From contig NC_053389.1 in the NCBI RefSeq assembly GCF_905171765.1, positions 781,516,772 to 781,580,771 of the forward strand: a stretch of 64,000 nt of DNA, given 5' to 3'. Of this stretch, positions 32,311 through 43,231 are shown one piece after another (position 1 is the first letter of the stretch; every line of letters starts with the position of its first letter). Source of the DNA: Bufo bufo. Taxonomy: Eukaryota; Chordata; Amphibia; Anura; Bufonidae. The notes under the pieces were generated by a model, which saw nothing but the letters and a program-made list of their open reading frames with translations, ran no database searches and was not told the origin of the DNA. A program made the translations under genes and the position numbers.

Positions 32311-33075
32311 CATGGGGACTTTTGCTGTTTACCTCATTAACGAGCGAAATGCTTGTTCATCTGGTAAATGGATCGTTGATGAGGTCACCTAAATCATCAT
32401 TTGCCAGCAGCAGATTGTACTGTCTAAGGCTACTTTCACACTAGCGTTCGGAGCGGATCCGTCTGATGTTTCATCAGACGGATCCGCTCCGATAATGCAG
32501 ACGTTTGCATCCGTTCAGAACGGATCCGTCTGCATTATAACTTAGAACATTTTCTAAGTCTGAAAGTTGTCTGAGCGGATCCGTTCAGACTTTACATTGA
32601 AAGTCAATGGGGAACGGATCCGCTTGAAGATTGAGCCATATGGTGTCATCTTCAAGCGGATCCGTCCCCATTGACTTCCATTATAAGTCTGGACGGATCT
32701 GCTCGCCTCCGCAAGGCCAGGCGGACACCCGAACGCTGCAAGCAGCGTTCAGGTGTCCGCTCACTGAGCGGAGCGGAGGCTGAGCGCTGGCAGGCGGATG
32801 CATTCTCAGTGGATCCTCCTCCACTGAGAATGCATTGGGGCCGGACGGATGCGTTCAGGACCGCTCGTGAGCCCCTTCAAACGGAGCTCACGAGCGGACA
32901 CCCGAACGCTAGTGTGAAAGTAGCCTTAACAGAACTCTGCTGCCGGCAAACAAGGATTCTGTATAGGGACAAACGATGGCATTAGCGTTCTCCACCGAAG
33001 AGTGGGTGGTTGTCAGGAAGGAATGCTTCCTTCCCGACAATTTTCTGCTCAATTGAGCAGTATAAAGGGGCTTTA
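32310..33075. mobile_element. MITE split by a second MITE
   Basis: This is the inverse-orientation relative of 1404-1760: GCCAGCAGCAGATTGTACTG on the left of the inserted element, TTGTCAGGAAGGAATGCTTCC and AAAGGGGCTTTAAGG on the right. The inserted unit is 32426-32927. Confidence 0.5.
32426..32927. mobile_element. 502-bp multi-hairpin MITE
   Basis: Perfect 25-bp ends (AAGGCTACTTTCACACTAGC...) are flanked by TA or TAA. The interior is a chain of hairpins, many containing GGATCC: GATCCGTCTGATG pairs across TTT, CGGATCCGCTTGAAG pairs with CTTCAAGCGGATCCG, and GCATTCTCAGTGGA pairs with TCCACTGAGAATGC. The short flank suits PIF/Harbinger or mariner type. No coding capacity. Confidence 0.85.
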
Positions 33076-33079
33076 AGGA

Positions 33080-33769
33080 TAGATTCACTCCTCCGTTTAA
33101 CGCATGCACCGCTTTTTGTCCGGCCAAAACCCGGCACTCCTGACAGAAACCAGCTGGATTCCCGCTGGATCCCATTATAGTCAAAGGGGTCCAGCGGTGA
33201 ACAGCAGTTTCTGGCTAGGCCAAATCGTGTGAACCTACCCTTACACAGCAGTCATCTGCCGACTATGGCACCCGTTCACTTAAGCAGGCGCAATCTTATA
33301 GACCAGACATGTACAGTACATGTCTGGAAGGGGTTTAGTGAGTTCTGAGTTGAATAACCACAGACCCACCTACTGTCCACTGGTGACAACTGGTGGGTGT
33401 ACCAACAAAATACTATTATTCATCCATGATTTATAGTTTTCTGTAACTCTCATTCACTGAGAAGTGGACCATACATGCACAGTCCCTCCTCTGCTTAAAA
33501 GAGTTTTTGACATCAGTAAGGATATCAGCTGCCAGACACCTGTGTGGATTTTGGTGTAGGGATAGGAAATCAATGTTCGGACCCCTCAGAACTCCATTCA
33601 TCAGCCGAATGAATGTATGACAGTCCCTATTTATCCAGGTAAGGCAGCGTGTCCTTATATGTAACTGTGCCAGCTCTCTAGCACTCCACTTATTTCACTG
33701 CCATGGCTCCTTCATTCTGCTTATCAGTGGGGCTCCCAGAAGTGAACATTATCATATTACTGTTGGAAA
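33080..33769. other. No gene recognised
   Basis: Short GC-richer stretch to 33240 (possible MITE tail, ending GTGTGAACCTACCCTTACAC), then unique-looking sequence. Confidence 0.4.
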
Positions 33770-34260
33770 TGAACAAAGTTCTCAGCTGCTTTGCCGAATT
33801 TTACTAAAAAATTTGCTTTGTGGTGAATTGCTTTGTCACAAAGTGCATTTTTGGTAAGTAGCGGGTGCAATGACAGGTAACGGCGATTGCGCCGCCTCCC
33901 GTTATTGAACCTCTCAGATGCCTATATTAATATTAAAGCACATTAAAGCTAAATTAAATTGTACTTACCTCATCTATTTGAGCGCGAAGAGGCCGCCACG
34001 GCCATCTTGATAGAAGATCCAGTGCAAAATCTCGCTCAGCACATGATGATGTCATTATGTTGACCGGCTTGCTGACATTATACGTCACCGCGCATAAGAT
34101 TTTGCATGAGATCTTCAAGCTAGATGGCCGTGGCAGCCTCTAAATGCTCAAATGGATGAGGTAAGTATGATTTGTTTTATTTTTACAACCATTTCAGGGA
34201 AAATCGACTTGTTACCGCGAAGCATGAGGAAATTCGGCTTTGTGACAAATAACATTTTTC
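33770..34260. repeat. Imperfect foldback repeat, three-copy family
   Basis: CTCATCTATTTGAGCGCGAAG ... GCCGCCACGGCCATCTTGAT is inverted at 34105-34160 (AGATGGCCGTGGCAGCCTC, AAATGGATGAGGTAAGTA). Outer TTTGTCACAAAG / CTTTGTGACAAA segments are also paired. Related copies are at 6540-6850 and 63480-63910. Confidence 0.6.
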
Positions 34261-34627
34261 CACAGAGTATAAGGTGCCAAAAAGATCCCATACAAGCAGA
34301 ACAATACTATGGAGTACCTTTCCATTTTGCATTAGATACTAGGGACTTGGCTCTGGTAATGCTAATTGCAAGGGTAGATCTATGCCAATCTTTTACTCTT
34401 TTTAAGACTAATAGAGTAGTTGTCACCGTAACATGAAATAACTGAGATTATAGAAGCTTTCTTGAGTAACAGCTGAAATATATTAGTGTCCACCATGTTA
34501 GCACAACTCTAAGCCATTGAAAACATGGCAGGGATTGTCTTAAAGGAGATGCATCTTGTTTTAAGCTTTTTCTGTGTTTTTATAAAAGTTATTTCTTTTT
34601 AAATAATCTTTAATCATCCAACTATTT
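34261..34627. other. No recognised feature
   Basis: Unique-looking sequence between two repeats. No gene. Confidence 0.45.
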
Positions 34628-34631
34628 TTAA

Positions 34632-36485
34632 CCCTTTCATGACCAAAGGTCATTGATGCCCCAGTGTCCAGGTCAAAATTTACAAATCTGACATGTGTCA
34701 CTTTATAGCTTTGGAACACTTTTATTTATCCAAGCCATTCTGAGAATGTTTTCTCGTGACACATTGTACTTCATGACAGTCATAAATTTGAGTCAATATA
34801 TTTGAGTCAATCCCAAATTTACCCAAAAAATTCGCAATTTTCAAAATTTCAATTTCTCTGCTTCTAAAACAGAAAGTGATACCTCATAAAATATTTATTA
34901 CTTAACATTCCCCATATGTATACTTTATGTTGGCATAATTTTGGAAATGTCATTTTATTTTTTTAGGACGTTACAAGGCTTAGAAGTTTAGAAGCAATTC
35001 TTAAAATCTTTAAGAAAATTTCCAAAACCCACTTTTTAAGGACCAGTTCAGGTCTGAAGTCACTTTGTGGGGCTTACATAGTGGATACCCCCCATAAATG
35101 ACCCCATTGTAGAAACTACACCCCTCAAGTTACTCAAAACTGATTTTACAAACTTTGTTAACCCTTTAGGTGTTCCACAAGAATTAAAGGAAAATAGAGA
35201 TGAAATTTCCAAATTTCACTTTTTGGCAGATTTTCCATTTTATTAAATTTTTTCTTTAACACATTTAGGGTTAACAGCCAAACAAAATTCAATATTTATT
35301 ACCCTGATTCTGCGGTTTACAGAAACACCCCACATGTGGTCGTAAACTGATGTAAGGGCACATGGCAGGGCGCAGAAGGAAAGGAGAGCCATATGGTTTT
35401 TGGAAGGCAGATTTTGCTGAACTGGTTTTTAGATGCCATGTCCCATTTAAAGCCCCCTGATGCACCCTTACAGTAGAAACTCCCAAAAAGTGACCCCATT
35501 TTGGAAACTACAGGATAAGGTGCCAGTTTTATTGGTACTATATTGGGGTACATATGATTTTTTATTGCTCTATATTACGTTTTTTGTGAGGCAAGGTAAC
35601 AAAAAAATGGCTGTTTTGGCACCGTTTTGTTATTTTTAATATTTTACAAGATTTATCTGACAGGGTAGATCATGTACTATTTTTATAGAGCAGGTTGTTA
35701 CGGACGCAGTGATATAAAATATGTCTACTTTGTTTGTTTGTTTGTTTCAGTTTTACATAATAAAGCATTTTTGAAAAATAAATTACGTTTTTGTGTGTCC
35801 ATTTTCTGAACGCCATATAATTTTTTATTTTTCTGCCGATCGTCTTGTGCAGGGGCTTGTTTTTTGCAAAAAAGAGTTGAGGTTTTTATTGGTACCATTT
35901 TTGGGTACATATGATTTTTTGATCATTCATTATTACACTTTATGGGGCAAGGTGACCAAATAATTGGTTGTTTTGGAACAGTTTTTATTTATTTATTTTT
36001 ACAGCGTTCATCTGAGGAGTTAGGTCATGTGACATTTTTATATAGCAGATTGTTACGGACGTGGAAATACCTAATATGTATACTTTTTCTTATTTATTTA
36101 AGTTTTACACAATAATAGCATTTCTGAAACCTAAAAAATTATGTTTTAGTGTCTCCATAGTCTGAGAGCTATAGCTTTTTTATTTTTTGAGAGATTGTCT
36201 TAAATAGGGTATCATTTTTTGCGGGATGAGGTGACGGTTTGATTGGTACTATTTTGGGGTGTATACGCCTTTTTGATCGCTTGGTGTTGCACTTTTTGTG
36301 ATGTAAGGTGACAAAAATGGCTTTTTTTTACACAGTTTTAATTTTTTATGGTGTTTATTGGACGGGATCGATCATGTGATATATTTATAGAGACGGTCGT
36401 TACGGACGCAGTGATACCTAATATGTGTGTTGTTTTTAAAAAAAAAATTTATAGGAAAAGGCAATTTCTTTTTTTAATTTACATT

Positions 36486-36516
<31 letters not shown>

Positions 36517-36838
36517 TTTTATTATTTTCACTTTTTTTTTTATCAAGTCCCTCTTGGATCTTGAAGATCCAGTGGGGCCGATGGCTGTACTATACTTTGC
36601 AATGCTCTTGCATTGCAAAGTATAATACTACCAGATTTCCTGTAGGTGGCAACACCGGACGCCTTTGCAAAGCAGTGCAGCAGCCCCGATGGTGGAGAGA
36701 GGGAGCCCCCTCCCTCTATTAACCCCATGGATGCCGCTACCGCGGCATCTAAGGGGTTACAGCAGAGTGTCAGCATAGAGCTGACACTCGCTGCTGATGG
36801 CGGCGGCCGTATATAAACGGATTGCAGTCGTGAAGGGG
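34632..36838. mobile_element. 2.2-kb TTAA-flanked nonautonomous element
   Basis: TTAA (34628-34631) is followed by CCCTTTCATGACC, and GTCGTGAAGGGG is followed by TTAA (36839-36842). Ends of CCC...GGG with a TTAA target fit piggyBac or Kolobok. The interior holds three diverged tandem units of roughly 300 bp (about 35540-35720, 35790-36080, 36120-36430), each with GCAGGGGCTTGTTTTTTGC, TTGGTACCATTTTTGGG and GTTACGGACGCAGTGATA-type blocks. Near the right end is a hairpin, ACTTTGCAATGCTCTTGCATTGCAAAGT, and a GCCGCTACCGCGGC palindrome. No transposase. Confidence 0.8.
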
Positions 36839-36914
36839 TTAATAAACTAAAGTTTTAGGCAGGTGTGGAAAATGCTGCAGTGTAAGAATGCTTTAAAAAA
36901 TACTGATAGTTTAA

Positions 36915-37573
36915 AGGGCTTCTATCACCCCACGAAACATTTTTTTTTTTTTTTGGTTACTTATAATCCCTATACTGCGATTTATGCATACATACTGTAA
37001 TACTAGTACCAGCCGCATCCTCCTATCCTAAAGACGCCCCCTCTGCATGTTGATTGACAAGGCCAACGGACGGGATCTTTCGCTGCTGGCCCTGTTTGCA
37101 TTCAAAATCTGGCGCCTGCGCCGTACCTGTCTTCAGTCGGCGCAGGCGCACTGAGAGGAGGACGCTCGGTCGGCCGCTCCATCCTCAATGCGCCTGCGCC
37201 GATGACGTCACATCTACACCCGGCGCAGGCCGATTGAGGAAGGAGCGGCTGACCGAGCGTCCTCCTCTCAGTGCGCCTGCGCCGACTGAAGACCGGCGCG
37301 AGATTTAAAACGCAGACAGGGCTAGCAGAGAAAGATCCCGTCCGCTGGCCCTGTCAATCAACATGTGGAGGGATAGGAGGATGTGGCTGCTACCAGCAAG
37401 TAGCCGCCCTACTTGCTGGTAGCAAGGTAATTTGCATATTTTAAAAGTACGTTTTTAACATAATCTGCTGAACCAAAATGATTAATTACAGTATGTATGC
37501 ATAAATCGCAGTATAGGGATTATAAGTAACCAACAAAAAAAAAAAAAATGTTTAGTGGGGTGACAGAAGCCCT
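36915..37573. mobile_element. 659-bp GC-rich TTAA foldback element
   Basis: The ends AGGGCTTCTATCACCCCA and TGGGGTGACAGAAGCCCT are flanked by TTAA (36911-36914, 37574-37577). Further inverted blocks continue inward: TATAATCCCTATACTGCGAT, ATCCTCCTATCC and GCCGACTGAAGAC-type GC-rich arms around a CGATGACGTCA centre. Most of the element can fold into one long stem. Noncoding. Confidence 0.85.
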
Positions 37574-37593
37574 TTAAATAAAAATGTATTCTG

Positions 37594-37860
37594 CAGCAGG
37601 ACAATGACCCCATACATACAGCCAATGTCATTAAGAAATATCTTCAGGGTAAGAAAAAACACAGAGCCCTGATCTGACATTGACTCTGTCTGGGATTATA
37701 TGAAGAGACAGAAGGATTTAAGCAAGCCTACATTCACAAAAGATCTGTGATTAGTTCTACAAGATGCTTCAAACAACCTCCCCGCCGAGTTCCTACAAAA
37801 AACCTTGTGCAAGTGTATCTAGAACTGATGCTGTCCTGAAGGCAAAGGTTGTTACACCAA
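37594..37860 (+). pseudogene. Tc1 transposase C-terminal relic
   Basis: LQQDNDPIHTANVIKKYLQG holds the second catalytic Asp (37597 onward). After stops and gaps, DLGLY-like and LPAEFLQKTLCKC, then AVLKAKVV resemble the family C-terminus. The PIE-containing segment is too decayed to call. A fragment only. Confidence 0.65.
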
Positions 37861-38374
37861 ATATTGATTTGGATTAGAGTTGTTCAGGTTCGCCGGGTTC
37901 GGCCAAACTTTGCAAAAAAGTTCGAGTTCGGGACCCGAACTTGACCTCGAACCCGAACCCCATTGAAGTAAATGGGGACCCAAACTTTTTGGACACTAAA
38001 ATGGCTCTAAAAAAGTCCTGGAAAGGGCTAGAGGGCTGCAAAAGGAAGCAAAATGGGGGTAAGAGTAGGACAAGTGCCCTGCAAACAAATGTGGAGAGGG
38101 AAATGACAAAAAATAACATAAAATACATACAAATTTAAAATAATAATCTTGAACTAGGAGGAGGAGGTGGATGTGGAGTAGGAGGTTGAGGAGGCGGTGA
38201 CCGTGGCGGTGTAGGTGGAAGCGGCGGTGGTGGAGGAGGAGGTAGCCAACACAGTTTTTTGCTTTTTTTTTTTTTATTAGGGTAGCCCCCAAAATATTGG
38301 GACATATAAGAAAAAAAAACGAAGAATAAGTACACTTAAGTATAACAATGGCTGGGTGAGGCTGGTATAAATGT

Positions 38375-38665
38375 CTATTCTGCACAAGGTACAGACAAGT
38401 CTTGTGGGATCCAGTCTTGTGGGATCCATGCCTGGTTCATTTTAATAAACGTGAGCTTGTCCACGTTGGCTGTGGACAGGCGGCTGCGCTTGTCTGTGAT
38501 AACGCCCCCTGCCGTGCTAAATACACGTTCAGACAACACACTGGCTGCAGGGCAGGCCAGCACCTCCAAGGCATAAAGGGCAAGCTCAGGCCATGTGCCC
38601 AATTTAGAGATGGGGGCACTGTAGGTAAGTGGAGGTAATAGCCTCCCTATTACTACTAAGGGCAC
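38375..38665 (-). pseudogene. hAT transposase C-terminal (hATC) fragment
   Basis: 96-codon open piece. LEVLACPAASVLSERVFS followed by TAGGVITDKRSRLSTANVDK is the classic hATC dimerisation motif found in ZBED-type hAT transposases. It continues with LTFIKMNQAW and a duplicated IPQDWIPQDL near the end. In the active protein this region mediates multimerisation and completes the RNase H fold. The preceding catalytic domain is missing at the junction with the insertion at about 38667. Confidence 0.88.
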
Positions 38666-38666
38666 T

Positions 38667-39216
38667 CTGGCACAGAATTATTACTATTGTTGGGATTTTG
38701 GGGAGCACTATTACTGTGGGGGCACCCTGGTACAGTATCAGCTTAGCACAGTTATTTTTGGGGGACATTACGGTTACACTATTAGTGTCAGGAACACTAT
38801 TTTCTGGGTGCAGTTATTTTTTAGGGCATTGTGTTTCAATAATTATTGAAGGGGGTGCAATCTGTGTGTAACTAGTATTTTCAGGGGGTTTATCTGTTTC
38901 TACAGTATAGTTTTGGGGGGCACAGTGTCTCAGTACATAGGAAACTAAGATGTCTGTCTGTCTGTCTGTCAAACTCTGCAGAGATGAGCGATGGCTGAAA
39001 GAAATCATCATGGTGGTCTGGTCTGAATTGAGAAGATGAAGAAAGAGAACATCTACATCAAAGGAAACGTCACTGGATGTAAGAGGTATGGGCGGAATAT
39101 ATGGGTGGGGCTGTGTGTGGGTGTGGCTTGAGGGTGGGCAGGGACACAGGAGCCCCATATTCTCCTATTTCCCGGGGAAGTGCCCCTCTCGACACCAGGC
39201 TCTGGATCCGCCACTG
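38667..39216. mobile_element. Noncoding hAT insertion in the hAT gene
   Basis: The right end CTCTGGATCCGCCACTG is a common hAT terminus (inverse CAGTGGCGGATCC). The interior has loose repeats of GGGGGCACTATTACTG type and a (TGTC)n tract at 38950. It joins the coding pieces TDTCSGG and PLVVIGRL. The left terminus and the host sequence between those pieces appear deleted, so no target duplication can be shown. Confidence 0.55.
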
Positions 39217-39639
39217 CACGTATCGGTAGTCATGTGGACCTTGCCACAGATGGCGTTGCGCAGTGCACACCTGATTTTGTCCCCCACTTGGTTGTGCAGG
39301 GAAGGGATGGCTCGCCTGCAAAAGTAATGGCGGCTGGGAATGACGTACTGTGGGACAGCCACCGCCATAAGGTTTTTAAAACTCTCCGTCTCCACCAGAC
39401 GGAATGACAGCATTTCAAAAGCCAGGAAGATTGAAATGCTGGCATTCAGGGCCAGGGATCGCAGGTGGGTAGGGGGGTACTTCCTCTTTCGCTCCAGTGT
39501 TTGGGAGATGGACAGCTGAATGCTTCCATGGGACATTGTGGTGCTGCTTGTTGAAGGTGACGAACGTGGTGACGTTGCTGCCACATCCTCTGTTTGCTGG
39601 GTGGCCGGTGCCACTGTCACTCCAGAGGTGGAGGAAGAG
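39217..39639 (-). pseudogene. hAT transposase middle fragment
   Basis: Open on the minus strand in 39165-39704. It holds a Ser/Thr-rich linker (TSSSTSGVTVAPATQQTEDV), then LSISQTLERKRKYPPTHLRS and a conserved hAT segment (FLAFEMLSFRLVETESFKNL, PSRHYFCRRAIPSLHNQVG) ending in VHMTTDTCSGG. In intact relatives TTDTW precedes the first catalytic region. The open frame extends artificially into both neighbouring insertions. Confidence 0.85.
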
Positions 39640-39647
39640 GTCAAGAC

Positions 39648-41071
39648 TAGTGATGAGCGGGAGGTGCCATATTCGGTTTCGCGATATTTCGCGAATATTC
39701 GCATGAATATTCGTGTTATATTCGTCGAAATCGAATATTCGCAATTATTCCAATTATCGCGAAATTATTTTTCGCATATTGCGAAAATTTATCTTGATAG
39801 TATAAGGCAACGTTCCTATGCTAATGACTATGGCTAGGCTAATATGTGTATATTACGAAATTTCGTAATATTGCTCTAACTTCGTCTCTTAGAATATTAC
39901 GAATATTCTAAAAGACGAAGTTAGAGCAATATTAAGAACATTTGCAAAAGTCGAAATTGCGATGCGAGTAATATAACACGAAATAGTCGCATGAAGATTT
40001 AAACTTAGCACTGCTATATTCCATATTCTAGCCTAATATGGAATATAGCTGTGTTAAGTTAGCACTGCTATATTCCATATTAGGCTAGAATATGGAATAT
40101 AGCTGTGCTAAGTTGAAATCTTCATGCGACTATTTCGTGTTATATTACTCGCATCGCAATTTCGACTTTTGCAAATGTTCTTAATATTGCTCTAACTTCG
40201 TCTTTTAGAATATTCGTAATATTCTAAAAGATGAAGTTAGAGCAATATTACGAAATTTCGTAAAATACACATAGATTGTATTTAAGCTAATATACTGCTA
40301 TAGTAATAATTTTTAATAGTGTACATATTTTACAAAACTTAAGTTCAGAAGAGGCAAAAAAAATTACAGGAAAAAAAAGGGATTATAGCACTATATTAGC
40401 TAAATTACAATCTATATGTGTATTTTACGAAATTTCGTAATATTGCTCTAACTTCGTCTTTTAGAATATTCGTAATATTCTAAGAGACGAAGTTAGAGCA
40501 ATATTACGAAATTTCTAAAAGACGAAGTTAGAGCAATATTAAGAACATTTGAAAAAGTCGAAATTGCGATGCGACTAATATAACACGAAATATTCGCATG
40601 AAGATTTCAACTTAGCACAGCTATACTCCATATTCTAGCCTAATATGGAATATAGCAGTGCTAACTTAGCACAGCTATATTCCATATTAGGCTAGAATAT
40701 GGAGTATAGCAGTGCTAAGTTGAAATCTTCATGCGAATATTTCGTGTTATATTACTCGCATCGCAATTGCGACTATTGCGAAATTTCGTAAAATACACAT
40801 ATAGATTAGATTGTAATTTAGCTAATATGGAATATAGCAGTAAGTTGAAAACGCCACTGACTGGAGCAGCCAGGAAGCCAGGAATCCAAAGGACAGGTAA
40901 GAACAACTTTAGGGAAGTGGGAAAGAAAAAAATATAATAAAAAAAATAAATAAAAAAAACGAATATTCTATTTCGCGAATATATAGAACGATATTCTAAA
41001 TATTCGCGAAATCTCAAAATTGCGATATTCGAGAAAAAAATTCGCAATTCGAATATTCGCGCTCAACACTA
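39648..41071. mobile_element. 1.4-kb AT-rich hAT MITE with 8-bp TSD
   Basis: The ends TAGTGATGAGCG and CGCTCAACACTA are flanked by a perfect target duplication GTCAAGAC (39640-39647, 41072-41079). Inside is a nested set of inverted repeats built from CGAATATTCG-like motifs. GCACTGCTATATTCCATATT / AATATGGAATATAGC arms at 40005-40115 and 40615-40715, and GCTCTAACTTCGTCTTTTAG hairpins at 39870-39930, 40190-40255 and 40440-40530, show that the interior arose by duplication. Noncoding. Confidence 0.92.
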
Positions 41072-41079
41072 GTCAAGAC

Positions 41080-41605
41080 TGCAGCAGAAGAGGGGGCAGG
41101 AGGAGCCTGAGACCTTTCTTGGTTTTGGAGGTGTTTACTCCACTGCAGCTCGTGCTTTGCACTTAGATGCCTGGTCATGCAGGTTGTGCTCAGGTTTAGA
41201 ACATTTATGCCTTGCTTCAGGCTCTAATTGCACAGCGTGCAAACCACTCGTGTCTTGTCGTCTGCACATTGTCTGAAGAACTGCCATGCCAGGGAACTCC
41301 TTGGAGCTGGCTTTGGTGTGCTTGGTCCCTGGGTGCGGTGGGCAGTAGCAGGTGTACTGTCTAGGGAACGGCTGCTCTGCTTTTGCACCCTCCTCCCTCT
41401 TTTGCTGTGCTGGTGGCTCTGTGCGACCACCACCTCTTCCTCCGAACTGCACAGGTCACTCGCATGATCTTGATTCCATGTGGGGTCTAGGACCTCATCC
41501 TCCTCCACATCATCTTCCACTCAGTCTTCACCCCTGCCCTTCTTGTCGGTTTGCACACTGCAGAAAGCCGCAACAGTTGGCACCTGTGTTTCGTCATAAT
41601 CAGAG
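41080..41605 (-). pseudogene. hAT transposase acidic and BED-finger fragment
   Basis: Read on the minus strand from 41605: SDYDETQVPTVAAFC, an Asp/Glu-rich stretch (DDVEEDEVLDPTWNQDH), basic QHSKRGRRVQKQ, then a BED zinc finger (FFRQCADDKTRVVCTLCN ... TCMTRHLSAKH), which would bind the transposon ends. One stop interrupts the finger just after CTLCN (41224) and others occur upstream (near 41521). The 41605 end joins 57022 once gypsy-2 and one copy of ACGTG are removed. Confidence 0.85.
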
Positions 41606-41610
41606 ACGTG

Positions 41611-43218
41611 TGTTAGCCCAGCGACCTGTGTCGGCGCCGCTGCCCCTATCAGCAGGCACAGGCGCCGGGCTCCCTCTTTTCCCTCCTGCTGCCCAGCTGA
41701 CAAACACGGGCAGCAACAAACTTAACTTTGCTACATGTGATCCATGCCAGTGTTTCCTTGCTGCTGGAAACTTGCACTGCTGCTAAGGCTTGCGTGGGTG
41801 TGTCTCTCTTTCCTATGTGGCAACACATACACGCCCTCTGTCTTGCAGCATGTATTTAAAGGCACTTCCTACTACAGGAAGTTGCCTGAGCAACCTCAGT
41901 GTCTAGCTTGTCTAGTCCCTGTGCAAAGGTATTTATCTTGTCTGCCTTCCTGTGTACCGAATCCTGCTATTGTACTCCTGGACTTTGCTTTCTGCTGCCT
42001 GCCTCTGACCTTGGATTTCGTTTATGGACTTTGCCTGTTTGCTGCCTGCCTCTGAACTCGGATCTTGTTTGCTGACTTCGCTTGATTGCCGCCTGTCCTG
42101 ACCCGCACCTCCAGGCCTCGTACGTCCCCTTGAAGCTTGGACCGAGCACTCTGACTCCCTGGTCAGCTGCTACTGACTTGGGGACTACTCTGGAGTGGCA
42201 CCTGGCAGCTACCCTACGGCCCAAGACTATCCCCACCATCAGGGGCTCTAGTGAATACCAGGTAGCTGCTGTCACGGCCTATGGTGTACGCTGTGACACT
42301 GTTGCCACACTTGCGGTTGCCCGCGGCAACGTGTTACTGTGAGAGCATGCGGTGGCAGTGTCTCGGCCTTCTGGTTTAGTATGCTTGTGTGTGCACTTCC
42401 CCTTTAAGTTGTAGCCTCCCTCTGTCTGGTGCTGTAAGGATTAACTTCCTGACTGGGTGTGGTCACTTGGCTTATATCTCCTGTGGTTTCCTGGCTGGAG
42501 TCATTTTTACTTTAGCTTTGGTTGGTGCTGGAGCTTTGCTCCAGTCCAGGGTGTTCCATCTCTCCAGTTAGGACCACCCTTGTGGTCATCAATGTTATCC
42601 CAGTGTCTCCTTCTCTTCCTGTCCCTATTTGTATGGAGTGGGTTATGTTCAGGGTGTTTGTATGTCTAGTTTGGTGTTACATGTCTGGTGGTGTTTGGTG
42701 TCCAGCATGTTTACTAGACATTCCCCTGTCTCATGTTTTTTGCAGCTATGGGTGTCCTGGGTCACTGTGTGGTTTGTGGTGTGTGTCACTGGCAGGTAAG
42801 TGTGTTATGGGTTTCGCTTACCTGCCATCTCCATATGCTGTATGGGTTCCCCTCTCCTTGCAGCCTGGCCTCAGATAGAGACTCCGGTTCCTCCATTACT
42901 GGGATGAACAGGTAGTCTCTTCCCTGTTCCTTGGTGAGGGATTACCAGGGCGACTTAGGGTTTCTAGGAATCCTGAGTATAAGTCGTCCCACAATCGGGG
43001 GCCGCTCATACGGTGAGGAGTCAGGGAGAGGATAAGGGACGCTGTAGGAGGTGAACTGCTCTCTTATTACTCCTTTTGGCCAGGCTGATTCCCTTTTACC
43101 CTTTGACACCGCACGGTGGGGGGTTTCCCCCACTACCCGCTGTGGCAGTTGCTTAGTTACGCCCCTCCGGAGTATACCCAGTCAGTGGCGCAGTGGGTCC
43201 ACACCCGCTTGCATAACA
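41611..43218 (+). repeat. Gypsy-2 5' LTR, interrupted
   Basis: About 725 bp of LTR sequence once the nested solo LTR (42270-43147) and its duplicated target are subtracted. GTATTTAAAGGCAC at 41850 is a plausible TATA region. Compared with the 3' LTR it lacks AGCAGCCAATGGCCGGAT and has an additional GACTTTGCCTG / CTGCCTCTGAACTCGG block of about 45 bp. Confidence 0.9.
42270..43147 (+). mobile_element. Solo LTR nested in gypsy-2 5' LTR
   Basis: 878 bp starting TGTCACGGCC and ending CGCTGTGGCA. It lies between GCTGC (42265-42269) and GTTGC (43148-43152), a 4/5 target duplication. The uninterrupted site GGTAGCTGCTTAGTTACG is present in the 3' LTR at 56941-56958, proving the insertion. Its internal partner element is not in the window. 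Confidence 0.9.
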
Positions 43219-43231
43219 GTTTGCTCAGGCC

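Larger units (their letters stand above)
36843..37874 (+). mobile_element. Tc1-like remnant split by a TTAA foldback
   Basis: 36843-36910 (GGCAGGTGTGGAAAATGCTG) and 37578-37874 are parts of one Tc1 element. The right part contains transposase relics and ends in an inverted-repeat-like ACACCAAATATTGATTTGG. The foldback 36915-37573 lies between them. Confidence 0.6.

Noticed and set aside
38149..38335. Pro/His-rich minus-strand protein (PPPPPLPPTPPRSPPP)
   Set aside because: Comes from a GGAGGW-type low-complexity tract in the hAT 3' region; no conserved context.
41228..42055. Plus-strand open frames over the BED-finger region and LTR
   Set aside because: They cross the hAT/gypsy-2 boundary and are antisense to the transposase or lie in the LTR.
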